From positions 17,553 through 42,970 of the forward strand of contig NYTF01000039.1 in assembly GCA_002683355.1 (NCBI GenBank): a stretch of DNA of 25,418 nt, in the 5' to 3' direction. Source of the stretch: Paracoccaceae bacterium. GTDB taxonomy: Bacteria > Pseudomonadota > Alphaproteobacteria > Rhodobacterales > Rhodobacteraceae. The notes below the pieces were generated by a model, which saw only the letters and a program-made list of their open reading frames with translations, did no database searches and had not been told where the DNA came from. How positions within the stretch are numbered: the first letter of the stretch is position 1; every line of letters begins with the position of its first letter. Shown here in pieces: positions 6,626 to 14,506 of this stretch. A program made the position numbers and the translations under genes.

Positions 6626-7909
6626 ATGAAATTTAATTTTATAAAGGTTGTGGCGACTATGGCATCGTTTATGCTTGCTGCTACAGCATCAGCTGACATT
6701 AAGGTTGGCTTTATTGGTTCGCTCTCTAGTGACACCGGTCTTAGTACCTTACGCGGCGCTGAGATTGCTATTGATGAACTAAATGCAAGTGGTGGTGTTT
6801 TAGGGCACCAAATAAAACTAGTCACTGCTGATACACGTCAAGATGTAACAGAAGGGGTGAAGGCTTACGAATATTTGGCTGAAACGGAAGAGGTTGACTT
6901 TATAATTTCCGGATCGATTGATGATGTATCATTAGGTTGGTTGCCTCGTATGCAAGAATATCAAATTCCTACATTGGATACATGGACATCTTATATTGGA
7001 ATTATAGACATGCTGGTTGAAGATTATGACAGCATGAAGCCTTATTTCATGAATATTGCTTCTGATGAAGCTTTAGCCACTTTATATATAGATTTTGGTA
7101 AAGATGTGTTAGTTGATCAAATGGGTTGGAAGTCAACGGTAATTTTACAAGAGGACACAGCCTTTGGTGGAGCTATTCATGGTTTGATAAGTCAAGCGAT
7201 GGCCCCAGTGGCTGGCATCGAAGTTGTTGAGACAATTGTGTATGATGTAGCGACTGTTGATTTTGCGCCTCTATACAGTAGAGCTGTTGCTTCAGGTGCT
7301 GATTTTATTTACTTGATAAGTTCGGTTAACTCGCAAGTAGTGTCATCTCAATACGTTAAATTGCAAGTTCCTTTAGGAATGACTGGCGTTAATGTTGCAC
7401 CTATGGGTCAGGATTACTGGGCTGACACTGGTGGTATGGGTGGCGGTATGTCCACTTTGACACCAATTCCAGCCGTGGGTATGAAACTTGATCCTGCATC
7501 TCAAGCGTTTGTTGATACTTATCAAGCAAAATATACTTCGCGACCAATAGTTCCTCATTTCAATGGCTTCAACGCTTATCATGGATTGAAACAAGCAATG
7601 GCGGCTGCTGAAGAAGCAGGTGGTTTTAATAATACCACATGGGTTACAGCCATGGAAAAACAAGATCTAATATTAGAGTTGGATGGTGAATTGTGGTTAC
7701 GTTATGGTTGGTGGGGCAATGATGAAATTGAACCTAGAACAGGACGAAAATATCCTCACAATTTAAGATTTGATATTACCGAGCCGTTTGACGATGGAGC
7801 GCCCTCAATGGTGGTGATTCAATGGTATGAAGATGGCACAAATGCCGTTGTTTATCCTGACAAGTATGCAAATGGTAAATTTACCTTGCCTAGTTGGGTA
7901 AAAAAATAA
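6626..7909 (+). CDS. ABC transporter periplasmic substrate-binding protein (LivJ/AmiC-type, Peripla_BP_6)
   Basis: The 427-residue precursor starts at ATG 6626, chosen because GGAGG lies at 6616-6620 and because it yields a clean signal peptide: MKFNFIKV, a hydrophobic core and a likely cut after ATASA, giving a mature start at DIKVGFIG. The mature protein follows the leucine/amide binding protein plan: GFIGSLSSDTG, RGAEIAIDELNASGGVLGHQI, DTRQDVTEGV in lobe 1, and an EDTAFGGAIHGL segment that starts lobe 2. It captures the substrate in the periplasm for the two permeases and two ATPases that follow. The family binds branched-chain amino acids, amides, urea, aromatic compounds and others; substrate residues cannot be assigned by eye. 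Its position right after the BMC operon suggests it imports that pathway's substrate (inference). Confidence 0.92.
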   Translation: MKFNFIKVVATMASFMLAATASADIKVGFIGSLSSDTGLSTLRGAEIAIDELNASGGVLGHQIKLVTADTRQDVTEGVKAYEYLAETEEVDFIISGSIDDVSLGWLPRMQEYQIPTLDTWTSYIGIIDMLVEDYDSMKPYFMNIASDEALATLYIDFGKDVLVDQMGWKSTVILQEDTAFGGAIHGLISQAMAPVAGIEVVETIVYDVATVDFAPLYSRAVASGADFIYLISSVNSQVVSSQYVKLQVPLGMTGVNVAPMGQDYWADTGGMGGGMSTLTPIPAVGMKLDPASQAFVDTYQAKYTSRPIVPHFNGFNAYHGLKQAMAAAEEAGGFNNTTWVTAMEKQDLILELDGELWLRYGWWGNDEIEPRTGRKYPHNLRFDITEPFDDGAPSMVVIQWYEDGTNAVVYPDKYANGKFTLPSWVKK

Positions 7910-7915
7910 AGTAGC

Positions 7916-7953
7916 AATTACTGGCAGCAAGTAATAATTTGTTGCCAGTAATT
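7916..7953 (+). terminator. Strong intercistronic hairpin between binding-protein and permease genes
   Basis: AATTACTGGCAGCAA (7916-7930) pairs with TTGTTGCCAGTAATT (7939-7953) around an 8-base loop, giving a 15-base-pair stem in RNA with a single G-U pair. It is followed by TTTTAAT, too short a T run for a strong intrinsic terminator. Hairpins at this place commonly stabilise the upstream mRNA and allow only partial read-through, so that binding protein is made in excess over the membrane parts. Attenuator or processing element are both possible. Confidence 0.75.
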
Positions 7954-7973
7954 TTAATATTAGGTTTCCTTTT

Positions 7974-8825
7974 ATGTTAGAGATTATAATACAAGGCGTT
8001 CTGCTAAGTGGACTGTATGCATTGATAGCGGTTGGCTTCACATTGATTTTTAGTGTGGGGCGCGTTCTTAATTTAGCTTATGGCGCTTACATTATGGTTG
8101 CGGGCTATATTTATTTTTATTTTAGCCAGCTTTTAGGTTTGCCTCCAATCGCAGGTTTGCTGTTGGCTGGAATTCTTGGTGCGTGTATGGGGCTTCTAAA
8201 ATATAATTTAATTGTCAAACCATTAAAGGCGGATCATATTGCGGTAGAGATTTCAACTCTAATTTTAGCAGTTGTTTTACAATCAGCAGTCATCTTATGT
8301 TTTGGAAATAGTGCGAAAATACTACTGCCTATTATACCTGGCGTTATACACATCGGAAATGCGACTGTAACTTATAATGTTCTAGTGGCTACGATTGCCA
8401 GTTGGTTAATTCTAATTGGTCTTTATTTGTTTATAAAAAGAACACATGTTGGTCGCGCAATGATGGCTGTATCAATGGATACTAAAGGCGCATCAATATC
8501 TGGCGTCGATATAGACAAAATAAACATGATTACTTGGGGTATTTCAGGATTTTTGGGAGCAATTGCTGGTGTATTTTTTGCAAGCTATACACAGTTGTCC
8601 CCGACAATGTGGGTGGCGCCATTAATCATAGCAATTGCGATCGTTATTGTTGGTGGAATTGGATCCATAATTGGTACTCTAGTGGTTGCTCATATAATTG
8701 GATTTATGGAAATTATTTCTGTTGCATTAATTTCTCCTCAGTTACGGGGAGTTTTTACGATGCTTTTGATAATTTTAGTATTAGTTATCCGCCCTAAGGG
8801 CCTTTTTGGGCGAGAGGAACTTTGA
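7974..8825 (+). CDS. Branched-chain-type ABC transporter permease (LivH-like)
   Basis: The 283-residue membrane protein matches LivH: it opens with QGVLLSGLYALIAVGFTLIF and RVLNLAYGAYIMVAGY (the family's 'iNfAhGe' region), has several long hydrophobic segments throughout, a cytoplasmic loop around residues 155-185 (KRTHVGRAMMAVSMDTKGA) expected to contact the ATPase, and ends with VIRPKGLFGREEL, the usual LivH ending. It forms one half of the inner-membrane channel with the next gene product. A weak TTAGG ribosome-binding site precedes ATG 7974, which fits lower translation than the binding protein. It stops one base before the LivM-like start. Confidence 0.95.
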   Translation: MLEIIIQGVLLSGLYALIAVGFTLIFSVGRVLNLAYGAYIMVAGYIYFYFSQLLGLPPIAGLLLAGILGACMGLLKYNLIVKPLKADHIAVEISTLILAVVLQSAVILCFGNSAKILLPIIPGVIHIGNATVTYNVLVATIASWLILIGLYLFIKRTHVGRAMMAVSMDTKGASISGVDIDKINMITWGISGFLGAIAGVFFASYTQLSPTMWVAPLIIAIAIVIVGGIGSIIGTLVVAHIIGFMEIISVALISPQLRGVFTMLLIILVLVIRPKGLFGREEL

Positions 8826-8826
8826 A

Positions 8827-9783
8827 ATGGGCTTAGGTTTGCGATGGTATCATTTCGCTCTTTGGGCTGGTTTTATTCTAGTCATGGCGTTGATGCCAGA
8901 GTTTGTAAGCAAAGGAACGCTCAGAACAATGATATTTGCGAACTTCTTGGCCATTTTTGCAATTAGCTGGGATGTGTTGTCCGGGCGTACAGGATATATA
9001 AGTTTTGGACACCCTTTTTTAATTGGTATTGGAGCATACACTACAGCAATCTTAACTAAAAGATTTGACGTCCCTGTTGAATATGCAATTCCAGCAGCTA
9101 TCGCGATGACTATGGTAGGTGGTACCATAATGTTTTTACCAGCCTTGAGAATTAAAGGCAGTTATTTTGCTTTAGTGTCTTTGGCATTTATGGAACTAAT
9201 ATATCAATTAGTACAAGTTATCCGGCCTGATTTAACAGGTGGTACGAGGGGTATGTCTGGAATAGTCACTTTGACGCGGGGAGCAGCGAATGGGTATTAT
9301 TTATCTTTTAGTCTAATGATAATTGTCGCTTTATCCATGTGGCTGCTAATGAGAACTAGATTGGGTACTGCACTTAGTGCAATTGCGATGAATGAAGAGT
9401 CAGTAAAAGGTAGTGGTCTCAGTCCAACCAAGCTTAAATTATTTGCATTTATGACTAGTGCTTTTGTTGCTGGATTGGGAGGGGCATTTTACGTGCACTA
9501 TTTGGGTTCAATAGCTCCACGTGCATTATTTGATATTAACTTTGTTTTTACAATAATTGTGGCAACATTAATTGGTGGTGCGTCAACAATTGTTGGTCCC
9601 ATGTTTGGTGCTTTTTTCTTGACATTTTTACTTGAATATTTGCGACCATTTCTACCTGGAGCAGAGAGGTACCTAATATATGGGGCTATTGCTCTTCTCT
9701 TATATATGTACCAGCCTAAAGGATTATATCACATTTTTATGAGTCAATTAGATCGTTTTAAAAAGAGCGGTGATGATGACTAA
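8827..9783 (+). CDS. Branched-chain-type ABC transporter permease (LivM-like)
   Basis: The 318-residue membrane protein is the LivM partner: WDVLSGRTGYISFGHPFLIG and IGAYTTAILTKRF match the family's 'GqlSlGHaaFfgiGAY' region, followed by multiple hydrophobic segments, the ATPase-coupling loop near RTRLGTALSAIAMNEES, and a YMYQPKGLYHI ending. I chose ATG 8827, one base after the LivH-like stop with GAGAGGAAC upstream; a TTG 21 bases earlier would only add residues inside the preceding gene. It pairs with the LivH-like protein in the membrane. Its 3' end overlaps the ATPase gene by 8 bases. Confidence 0.94.
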   Translation: MGLGLRWYHFALWAGFILVMALMPEFVSKGTLRTMIFANFLAIFAISWDVLSGRTGYISFGHPFLIGIGAYTTAILTKRFDVPVEYAIPAAIAMTMVGGTIMFLPALRIKGSYFALVSLAFMELIYQLVQVIRPDLTGGTRGMSGIVTLTRGAANGYYLSFSLMIIVALSMWLLMRTRLGTALSAIAMNEESVKGSGLSPTKLKLFAFMTSAFVAGLGGAFYVHYLGSIAPRALFDINFVFTIIVATLIGGASTIVGPMFGAFFLTFLLEYLRPFLPGAERYLIYGAIALLLYMYQPKGLYHIFMSQLDRFKKSGDDD

Positions 9784-10504
9784 ACCGCTCTCTATAAAAA
9801 ATTTAGTTAAAAACTTTGGTGGATTAACTGCAACTGATGATATTTCTTTTGATTTAAACGAAGGGCAATCAACTGGACTTATTGGTCCTAACGGGGCTGG
9901 TAAAACAACAATCTTTTCTCAAATTATGGGAGAGTATCGCCAAACATCTGGAACCATTGAGTTATATGGTACTGAGATCTCTAAATTGTCGACGCCCGCC
10001 CGAATAAGATTGGGTGTTAGCAGAACTTATCAGGTGCCACGTCCATTTGCTGAATTTACTGTTTTAGAAAATGTTCGCGTTGGCTTAATGCCAGATAGTA
10101 TTTGGAAAATGATTACTGAAAGTCCAAATGTTGATAGAGAGATTGAACTGGCTTTAAGTGTAGGATTTTCAGAAAGTGATCTCCGCCGTACCCCTGATGA
10201 GTTATCTATGGGTGATTTAAGAAAGTTGGAGATGGCTAGAACAATGGCCACAAATCCAAGGATCATGCTACTTGATGAAGTATTTGCTGGGCTTACGGTA
10301 GGAGAGATTGACCAGATTGCAAAATTAATACAAAAAATGCGTTCAGAAAATATGACCTTTTTGATTGTCAGTCATGATTTGAAGGCTCTTGAACCTCTTG
10401 TTGATGATGCAATAGCGATAAATTATGGTAAAGTTATTGCTCAGGGTTCTTTTGCGTCGGTGATTTCTGATAAAGCGGTTCGCACCTCATATTTGGGAAC
10501 TTAA
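9776..10504 (+). CDS. ABC transporter ATP-binding protein (LivG-like)
   Basis: This ATPase of about 242 residues has Walker A GPNGAGKTT, the LivG-type insertion GVSRTYQVPRPFAEFTVLEN, the signature LSMGDLRKLEMART (the standard LSGGQ region is reduced to LSMGD), Walker B IMLLDEVFAGL, and a switch histidine in IVSHDLK. It powers the importer from the cytoplasmic side as a heterodimer with the LivF-like ATPase. Three successive start codons are possible (GTG 9770, ATG 9773, ATG 9776), all overlapping the LivM-like 3' end; AAGAGCGG upstream best suits the last. It ends one base into the next start (ATG at 10504), so translation is coupled. Confidence 0.94.
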   Translation: MTKPLSIKNLVKNFGGLTATDDISFDLNEGQSTGLIGPNGAGKTTIFSQIMGEYRQTSGTIELYGTEISKLSTPARIRLGVSRTYQVPRPFAEFTVLENVRVGLMPDSIWKMITESPNVDREIELALSVGFSESDLRRTPDELSMGDLRKLEMARTMATNPRIMLLDEVFAGLTVGEIDQIAKLIQKMRSENMTFLIVSHDLKALEPLVDDAIAINYGKVIAQGSFASVISDKAVRTSYLGT

Positions 10505-11211
10505 TGATGGATTTTCTTGAAATAGATAAGTTGTCAGCTTTCTACGGCAAAGCAAAAGCATTGCATGAAGTAAGCCTCACTGTGAAACAAGGAGAAATTA
10601 TTGCAATTATTGGCGCTAATGGTGCTGGAAAGTCTACTTTTCTTGACAGTATAATGGGACTCACAAAAACTGAAGGTGATATTAGATTGGAGGGACAATC
10701 ATTAATTGGAAGATCTACACCCCAAATTGTTGAGAGTGGAGTAGGTTATGCTCCAGAGAGATTCAATTTATTTCCTTATATGAGTGTTTATGATAATTTA
10801 TTGGTTGGTGCTTTTACCGCTAGGACTGATATTGAAAAAAATATTAAAGTTGTTGAAAATCTTTTCCCACGTTTAAAAGAACGAAGAAATCAAGAAACTC
10901 ATACCCAATCTGGTGGTGAGCGGCAAATGGTGTCACTGGGTAGGGCTTTAATGTCTAGTCCAAGACTCTTGATCGTTGATGAGCCTACGATAGGGCTTGC
11001 ACCCAAAATTTGTATTGAAATAGCGTCTGTTTTAAAACGTTTGAGAGATGAGTTTAACACTACAATTGTTATCACAGAGCAAAACGCAAATTTTGCTATG
11101 ACTTTAGCTGAGCGTTTGTATGTACTGGAATCTGGTTCAATAAAAATTCAAGGTTCTGTCGAGGAATTAAAAAACGATCCTCAATTAACCGAAGCTTATT
11201 TTGGACATTAA
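10504..11211 (+). CDS. ABC transporter ATP-binding protein (LivF-like)
   Basis: The 235-residue ATPase has Walker A GANGAGKST, signature SGGERQMVSLGRAL, Walker B LLIVDEPTIGLAP, and the LivF-type ITEQN in place of a switch histidine, which is normal for LivF. The Q-loop region reads YAPERFNLFPYMSVYDNL, where LivF proteins more often have 'VPEGRRVFP..L'; this marks a subgroup and not a defect. It completes a five-gene importer (binding protein, two permeases, two ATPases) that reads as one operon from 6626. The gap of 114 bases after it, towards a convergent gene, contains no clear intrinsic terminator. Confidence 0.94.
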   Translation: MMDFLEIDKLSAFYGKAKALHEVSLTVKQGEIIAIIGANGAGKSTFLDSIMGLTKTEGDIRLEGQSLIGRSTPQIVESGVGYAPERFNLFPYMSVYDNLLVGAFTARTDIEKNIKVVENLFPRLKERRNQETHTQSGGERQMVSLGRALMSSPRLLIVDEPTIGLAPKICIEIASVLKRLRDEFNTTIVITEQNANFAMTLAERLYVLESGSIKIQGSVEELKNDPQLTEAYFGH

Positions 11212-11298
11212 CAAATGAAGGATTGAGTTTGGTGAGCTCTTTTCGTGATATACTTGCGTTTATTTAGAACAAAACTTGATTTTAGAACATATATTATG

Positions 11299-11310
11299 GT
11301 TTCATGAAAC
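11299..11310. repeat. 12-base perfect palindrome between convergent genes
   Basis: GTTTCATGAAAC is its own reverse complement and lies between the LivF-like gene (+) and the Ldh2-type gene (-). AT-rich sequence flanks it on both sides. As RNA it has no loop, so it is a poor intrinsic terminator; it might be a protein site. The rest of the gap 11212-11325 holds a TTTAGAACA repeated at 11263 and 11281 and nothing else that I can support. Confidence 0.3.
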
Positions 11311-11325
11311 TTAAATTTTATTAAT

Positions 11326-12381
11326 CTATTTTCTCTCCTTAAAAGATTTATTACGCTCAAGTAACTTTGTTATTTCCGTCCAAGTTTTTATTGGTATAGC
11401 AATTTTATTTTTGGACAACAGTCTGTGTTCTCTTTCGCGCTCCCCAGGAATTTCTACTTTTTCAACATTTGGAAGGGTTGGGGATTGTCTCAATTCATTC
11501 AATATTTCTTCAGCAACAACTTTAAATCTTGACTCTGACCGCCACTGATTTGCTTTTACTGTGATCAACAACCAATTACATTCTGTTGTTGCTGGACCTA
11601 AAAGTGCTTCGCCAATTAGCTCTGCTATGACTGCAAGTGCATAACCTTTTTGCTCTCCTGCTGGCAATATTGCCCCTTGATTAAAGTAATCGTCAGGATT
11701 TCTTGATGGTTTTCCTTTGCTATCAATAATACAATCAGTAGGTAGCAATGCCCCAGCACTTTTAGCAGCATAAATCCAGCCACCAGAGATTTTTGATGTT
11801 GCAAAATCTAAAATAACTGGCCCTCTGCTCCCACCTGGTATCCCTATACAGTAAGGATTAGTGGGCAAAATGGCCTTTGAACCACCAAATGGAGCGACTT
11901 GACGCCATTTTTGTCTATTTCCACCACCGAGTAGGATAGTCAAGAATCCCTGAGAAGCGGCAATATCTGCAAAAGATCCATGCCTGCCCGTATGGCCAAC
12001 ATCTCTAATGCTTAATGCAGAAATACCAAGCTTATTGGCTAAAGACATGCCTTTTTTATATGCTAATGTCATGGTTGGAATTCCTATACCGCCATTACCA
12101 TTAATTTCGATACCACCATGTTTGTTTTTCTTAATCGTAGCGGAGCGGTTAACTTGCATGTAACCATTATTGTATTGTCTGATATATTCGAGGATCCGCA
12201 TTAACCCATGACTTTCCATACCGCAAAGGCTGGTGTCCACCAGATGATCTGAAACAGAGATGATCTCTCTCTTATTACAGCCAGCATTTGATAAAATTGT
12301 TTTTAATGTAAGCCTTGCTTCCTTCGCTGATATTAAGATCCGATCAGATTTTAAATTTAGTTTTGTATTAAGTTTCATCAA
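11326..12381 (-). CDS. Ldh2/AllD-type NAD(P)-dependent dehydrogenase (malate/L-lactate/ureidoglycolate family)
   Basis: The 351-residue protein belongs to the family of ureidoglycolate dehydrogenase AllD, sulfolactate dehydrogenase ComC and YbiC, which is unrelated to the classical malate dehydrogenase fold. It shows the conserved catalytic region DTSLCGMESHGLMRI (S57-H58-G59), GHTGRHGSFADIAA around residue 130, LPTNPYCIGIPGG, LDFATSKISGG and GEQKGYALAVIAELI. Members oxidise 2-hydroxy acids (malate, lactate, sulfolactate, ureidoglycolate) with NAD(P)+. The usual ATSxxAxGK segment reads ATSKISGGW, a small departure. It lies downstream of, and on the same strand as, the nicotinamidase-like gene with a 110-base gap. 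Substrate unknown; a hydroxy-acid role in N- or S-compound breakdown fits the neighbourhood (inference). Confidence 0.88.
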   Translation of the reverse strand: MMKLNTKLNLKSDRILISAKEARLTLKTILSNAGCNKREIISVSDHLVDTSLCGMESHGLMRILEYIRQYNNGYMQVNRSATIKKNKHGGIEINGNGGIGIPTMTLAYKKGMSLANKLGISALSIRDVGHTGRHGSFADIAASQGFLTILLGGGNRQKWRQVAPFGGSKAILPTNPYCIGIPGGSRGPVILDFATSKISGGWIYAAKSAGALLPTDCIIDSKGKPSRNPDDYFNQGAILPAGEQKGYALAVIAELIGEALLGPATTECNWLLITVKANQWRSESRFKVVAEEILNELRQSPTLPNVEKVEIPGEREREHRLLSKNKIAIPIKTWTEITKLLERNKSFKERK

Positions 12382-12411
12382 TTGGCTCTAACCCCTTGTT
12401 GCATGGCAATG

Positions 12412-12455
12412 TCAGAATAGTTTTAGTTAAAGTATCCTATTTTGAATTATTCTGA
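12412..12455. repeat. Spaced inverted repeat upstream of the Ldh2-type gene
   Basis: TCAGAATA (12412-12419) and TATTCTGA (12448-12455) are perfect 8-base inverted copies 28 bases apart, in the gap between the two minus-strand genes and about 30-75 bases ahead of the Ldh2-type start. They could be half-sites for a regulator of that gene or chance in AT-rich sequence. Confidence 0.3.
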
Positions 12456-12491
12456 TGAAAGCATTTTCTCTATATTATTGTCTTAACCAAT

Positions 12492-13133
12492 TTAATTATA
12501 TAAATTTTTAAATGACGTTTGCTTTACCTTTAATTCGTTTAATTTAGCAGTCATGGGTTCATGGTCTTGATTCCTGAAACAACCAATTGCATCATTTATC
12601 AAAATTACCTCGTATCCAAGATTAACACCATCAATAGCTGAAAAACCAACACAGTATTCAAATACTAAACCAGTTAAGAATATTCTTTTTATTTTTAAAT
12701 GGTCCAAGTAACCTGCTAATCCAGTGGAGCTTTGGCGGTCATTTTCAAAAAAGGTAGAATAAGAGTCAATTTCTGGATTATATCCTTTTCTAATGATTGC
12801 ATTTGCCTTCTTTGAATTTAAATTCGAATGAAAATCTGCACCAACGGTTCCAGAAATGCAGTGATTAGGCCAGAGAATTTGATTGCCATAATGTAAGTCA
12901 ACGGTTTCAAAAGGATTCATGTCGATGTGATTAGAGGCAAATGATTTATGTTCAGCTGGGTGCCAATCTTGACTAAGTATAATATTGTTAAATAAACTCA
13001 TGATTTGATTTATTGGTTCAATGATTGAATCGCCACCAGTAACAGCAAGTGCCCCACCGGGGCAGAAATCATTTTGCACGTCAATGATTATTAATGCGTC
13101 ATTTTGATTAACCTGAATATTTTTGTGCTCCAT
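12492..13133 (-). CDS. Nicotinamidase-like isochorismatase-family hydrolase (PncA type)
   Basis: At 213 residues it has the length and layout of PncA, which converts nicotinamide to nicotinate plus ammonia. The catalytic triad is D18 (IIIDVQNDFCPGG), K116 (RKGYNPEIDSYSTF) and C161 (TGLVFEYCVGFSA). The metal site is D56 and H58 in QDWHPAEH plus H91 in LWPNHC. The family also covers N-carbamoylsarcosine, ureidoacrylate and other amide hydrolases, but the DWHP, WPNHC and KGYNP-x-x-D-S-Y-S-x-F set is characteristic of nicotinamidases. The segment FEYCV replaces the more common TDYCV. It is divergent from the M20 gene across a 199-base gap. It may serve NAD salvage or nitrogen release. Confidence 0.82.
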   Translation of the reverse strand: MEHKNIQVNQNDALIIIDVQNDFCPGGALAVTGGDSIIEPINQIMSLFNNIILSQDWHPAEHKSFASNHIDMNPFETVDLHYGNQILWPNHCISGTVGADFHSNLNSKKANAIIRKGYNPEIDSYSTFFENDRQSSTGLAGYLDHLKIKRIFLTGLVFEYCVGFSAIDGVNLGYEVILINDAIGCFRNQDHEPMTAKLNELKVKQTSFKNLYN

Positions 13134-13332
13134 GTTTTGCCTTTTCTTTGTATTTTATTAACACAAATTTTTTTGATTTATGCAATATCAAGGTTTGTAT
13201 CTAATTTTGATAATTTTGAATGATTTTTGACTTACTGTTAAAATAGTATTTTAGTTATATTATTTTAAGAATATACAAGAGTTACAAGAGTTTAATTTAA
13301 ACCAATCAATGTATTCATACCAAGAGGATAAT
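13134..13332. promoter_or_regulatory. Divergent promoter region between nicotinamidase-like and M20 genes
   Basis: This 199-base AT-rich gap must hold promoters for both strands. For the + strand, TTGACT at 13227-13232 is a possible -35 box, followed by a T/A-rich stretch (TAGTATTTTAGTTATAT) with no ideal -10. A 9-base tandem direct repeat, TACAAGAGT twice, occupies 13274-13291, and AAGAGGATA is the ribosome-binding site for ATG 13333. Promoter placement is uncertain. Confidence 0.35.
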
Positions 13333-14490
13333 ATGACAGTAATTTCACGCATTGCCGAGTTTTCTGATGATTTAACATCCATTAGAAGAGATCTCCATGA
13401 GAACCCTGAGCTGGGTATGGAAGAGTTTAGGACTGCCGGGATTGTTGCTAAACTGTTAAGAGAATGGGGGATAGAAACACATACTGGAATTGGAAAAACT
13501 GGTGTTGTGGGGGTGTTAAAAGGAAATAAACCTGGCCGGCAAATAGGATTGAGAGCCGATATGGATGCTTTGCCGATGGAAGAGAGAACCAATTTACCTT
13601 TTTCTTCAAAAAATCCAGGAGTAATGCATGCCTGTGGTCATGATGCTCATACAACAATGTTACTTGGAGCAGCAAGGTATCTTGCTGAAAAGAAAGATTT
13701 TTCAGGAACAGCTGTATTCATCTTTCAACCGGCTGAAGAAGGTCTGGGTGGAGCAAGAGCAATGCTTGCTGATGATCTTTTTAAAAGGTTTCCCTGTGAT
13801 GAAATTTATGGAATGCATAACTGGCCAACAGGTGAACTTGGTAAAGTTTCTATTAAACCTGGAACTGCCATGGCTGGAGCAGATTTTTTTGATATACATG
13901 TGCGAGCTTATGGATCGCATGCGGCAATGCCTCAAATTTCAAAAGACCCAATTGTTATTGCTTCGTCTTTAGTTGCGCAGCTACAAACCATCGTGAGCAG
14001 GAATGTGCCACCCATAGAACCTCTTGTACTGTCTGTTACTAAAATTCATGCAGGAACAGCATACAATGTTATACCATCAGATTGCACAATTTCTGGTACA
14101 ATGCGTTATTTTAGTAAAGAAATGGCATCCATGGTTAGACAAAGAATGAAAGAACTGACAGACGGTATGGCCAAATCTTACGGTGTTGAAATAGATATTG
14201 AAAACCAAGAAATCTTTGATGTGCTCGTAAATAATGAAGATTTAAGCCACGAGATGTTAAATATTGCCTCAGAAGTTGTGGGAACCGAAAATGTAGCAAT
14301 TAGACCCAATGTAATAGCAGGTTCTGAGGATTTTGCTGATATGTTGAAGGAAGTTCCAGGAGCTTACTGCAATTTGGGTCATGGTGGAACTGTCCCCCTA
14401 CATAATGATGGCTTTATATTAGATGAAAATATTTTACCAATTGGTGCTTCGATTTATGCAAAAATAATTGAGAAACGAACAAGTATTTAG
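13333..14490 (+). CDS. M20D-family amidohydrolase (HipO/AbgB/ILL-like N-acyl-amino acid hydrolase)
   Basis: The 385-residue cytosolic metallohydrolase has the M20D metal ligands: C101 and H103 in HACGHDAHT, E135/E136 in QPAEEGLGGA, H162 in GMHNWP, and H357 in LHNDGF. The start RRDLHENPELGMEEF and the segment GLRADMDALPMEE are the family hallmarks. M20D enzymes cut N-acyl amides such as hippurate, indole-acetyl-amino acids or p-aminobenzoyl-glutamate. ATG 13333 has a good AAGAGGATA ribosome-binding site; an ATG 24 bases earlier lacks one. It sits 16 bases before the molybdoenzyme gene, so the two are probably co-transcribed. The acyl group cannot be told from sequence. Confidence 0.93.
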   Translation: MTVISRIAEFSDDLTSIRRDLHENPELGMEEFRTAGIVAKLLREWGIETHTGIGKTGVVGVLKGNKPGRQIGLRADMDALPMEERTNLPFSSKNPGVMHACGHDAHTTMLLGAARYLAEKKDFSGTAVFIFQPAEEGLGGARAMLADDLFKRFPCDEIYGMHNWPTGELGKVSIKPGTAMAGADFFDIHVRAYGSHAAMPQISKDPIVIASSLVAQLQTIVSRNVPPIEPLVLSVTKIHAGTAYNVIPSDCTISGTMRYFSKEMASMVRQRMKELTDGMAKSYGVEIDIENQEIFDVLVNNEDLSHEMLNIASEVVGTENVAIRPNVIAGSEDFADMLKEVPGAYCNLGHGGTVPLHNDGFILDENILPIGASIYAKIIEKRTSI

Positions 14491-14506
14491 ATGACTGGAT
14501 AAAGTA

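Noticed and set aside
11299..11310. GTTTCATGAAAC as a bidirectional terminator between convergent genes
   Set aside because: A 12-base palindrome without loop or GC-rich stem cannot form a useful terminator hairpin.
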